Shown: piece by piece, positions 5,447-6,009 of the stretch | Layout of the letters: every line of letters begins with the position of its first letter | How positions within the stretch are numbered: position 1 is the stretch's first letter | NCBI GenBank assembly: GCA_023399505.1 | Contig: JAEWOZ010000118.1 | Coordinates: forward strand, 1 to 6,009 | From: Fusobacteriota bacterium | GTDB taxonomy: Bacteria; Fusobacteriota; Fusobacteriia; Bac17; JAEWOZ01 | DNA length: 6,009 nt | Reading direction: 5' to 3' | Made by a program: the position numbers and the translations under genes | The notes under the pieces: generated by a model | Seen by the model: only the letters and a program-made list of their open reading frames with translations | The model's database searches: none | Told to the model about the DNA's origin: nothing

Positions 5447-6009
5447 TTAGTAGAAAAAATTCTCGTTGAATTCATCTGTTTTATCTATGCCTAAAGCTTT
5501 AACCTCAATTGTAGGATCAAACTCTCTTCTTATAATATCCTCTATGCCTAACAGCGTTCCGTAAGAAGAACTTGGGCATGTTCCACAAGCACCTTTATAT
5601 TCAATTGTTAATACATTTTCTTCTAAGTCAACAATTTCAATATCTCCTCCATCAGCTTGCAATGCTGGCCTTATAGTTTGAGTTATTATTTTATCTATTT
5701 TTTTTATTTTTTCCTTGACTTCTTCTCTATATTCTCTTCTCTTTTCCTCTATTATAAAATTAGGATCGTGTGAAGGTAAGTAATCTTCTAATACTTTTTT
5801 AACAAAATTTTCTATTTGTTCCCATTCAAATTCTTTGGATTTAGTAACTGTGACAAAATTTTCTATTACAAATAAACTTTCAACACCTTCTATTTTTAAA
5901 AGGTTATCTATAATTTCTATTTTACTTTCTGTACCTTTATTGAAACTTGCATCTCCATAAGATTTTATATCGTAGTTTACTATAAATCTATAAGCATTAG
6001 GATTAGGTG
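5447..6009 (-). CDS. nfu: Nfu-type iron-sulfur cluster scaffold/carrier protein, 5' end outside the window
   Basis: The frame is open from the right edge to TAA 5447-5449 and shows 186 residues. Visible residues 1 to about 85 match the Nfu N-terminal domain, opening with PNPNAYRF and continuing with GDASFN, IEGVESLFVIENF and VTVTKSKEFEW. A charged linker (about 88-105, KRREYREEVKEKIKK) leads to the NifU C-terminal domain: IRPALQADGGDIEIV, then GACGTCPSS, whose C141-G-T-C144 (visible numbering) holds the cluster. Since PNPN normally lies near the N-terminus, the start is probably only a few codons past 6009. A shorter reading starting at the TTG at 5660-5662 would discard the N domain and is wrong. 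In studied homologues Nfu receives [Fe-S] clusters from the general assembly system and delivers them to client proteins. A hairpin follows the stop. Confidence 0.92.
   Translation of the reverse strand, partial: PNPNAYRFIVNYDIKSYGDASFNKGTESKIEIIDNLLKIEGVESLFVIENFVTVTKSKEFEWEQIENFVKKVLEDYLPSHDPNFIIEEKRREYREEVKEKIKKIDKIITQTIRPALQADGGDIEIVDLEENVLTIEYKGACGTCPSSSYGTLLGIEDIIRREFDPTIEVKALGIDKTDEFNENFFY

Noticed and set aside
5447..5662. A 71-residue stand-alone NifU-like protein starting at the TTG at 5660-5662
   Set aside because: The same frame is open upstream to the window edge and encodes the Nfu N-terminal domain and linker, so the short version is only the C-terminal part.

Overview
This is a very AT-rich chromosomal window. 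Its coding strand is mostly minus, and lysine, asparagine and isoleucine are used heavily. The largest gene encodes an exported protein with what looks like an outer-membrane beta-barrel, so the host is probably a diderm. Low GC plus an outer membrane suggests Fusobacteriota (Leptotrichiaceae such as Streptobacillus or Sneathia) as a tentative inference. No rRNA, tRNA, CRISPR array, IS element or phage gene is visible.

Layout from left to right. Positions 1-276 hold a plus-strand open stretch with an in-frame stop, probably the tail of a decayed gene. A perfect 11-bp hairpin (358-385) separates it from the minus-strand genes and can terminate transcription from both sides. Next on the minus strand comes a MntA/HepT (nucleotidyltransferase/HEPN) toxin-antitoxin pair. 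The HEPN toxin-type gene (424-807) is intact with its RX4HXY motif. The MNT antitoxin-type gene (800-1125) is broken by a frameshift in a run of 11 A and by a later in-frame stop. It overlaps the end of pepA (1106-2614), a complete leucyl aminopeptidase with every catalytic residue in place, and the three genes are probably transcribed together from a recognisable promoter upstream of pepA.

Divergent from pepA, and driven by a near-consensus sigma70-type promoter, is a 59-residue plus-strand ORF (2764-2943). It has a lipoprotein-like leader and was not matched to any family. The two promoters flank an 8-bp inverted repeat that could be an operator.

The right half is minus strand. It carries an 814-residue exported HEXXH metallopeptidase with a beta-propeller-like middle and a putative beta-barrel C-terminus (2961-5405). 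Upstream of it is the 3' part of an Nfu-type iron-sulfur scaffold gene (5447 to beyond 6009), ending in a small hairpin terminator or attenuator just before the peptidase gene.

The main points for follow-up are the intact HEPN toxin beside a disrupted antitoxin, the peptidase/propeller/barrel fusion, and the small divergently transcribed lipoprotein-like gene.
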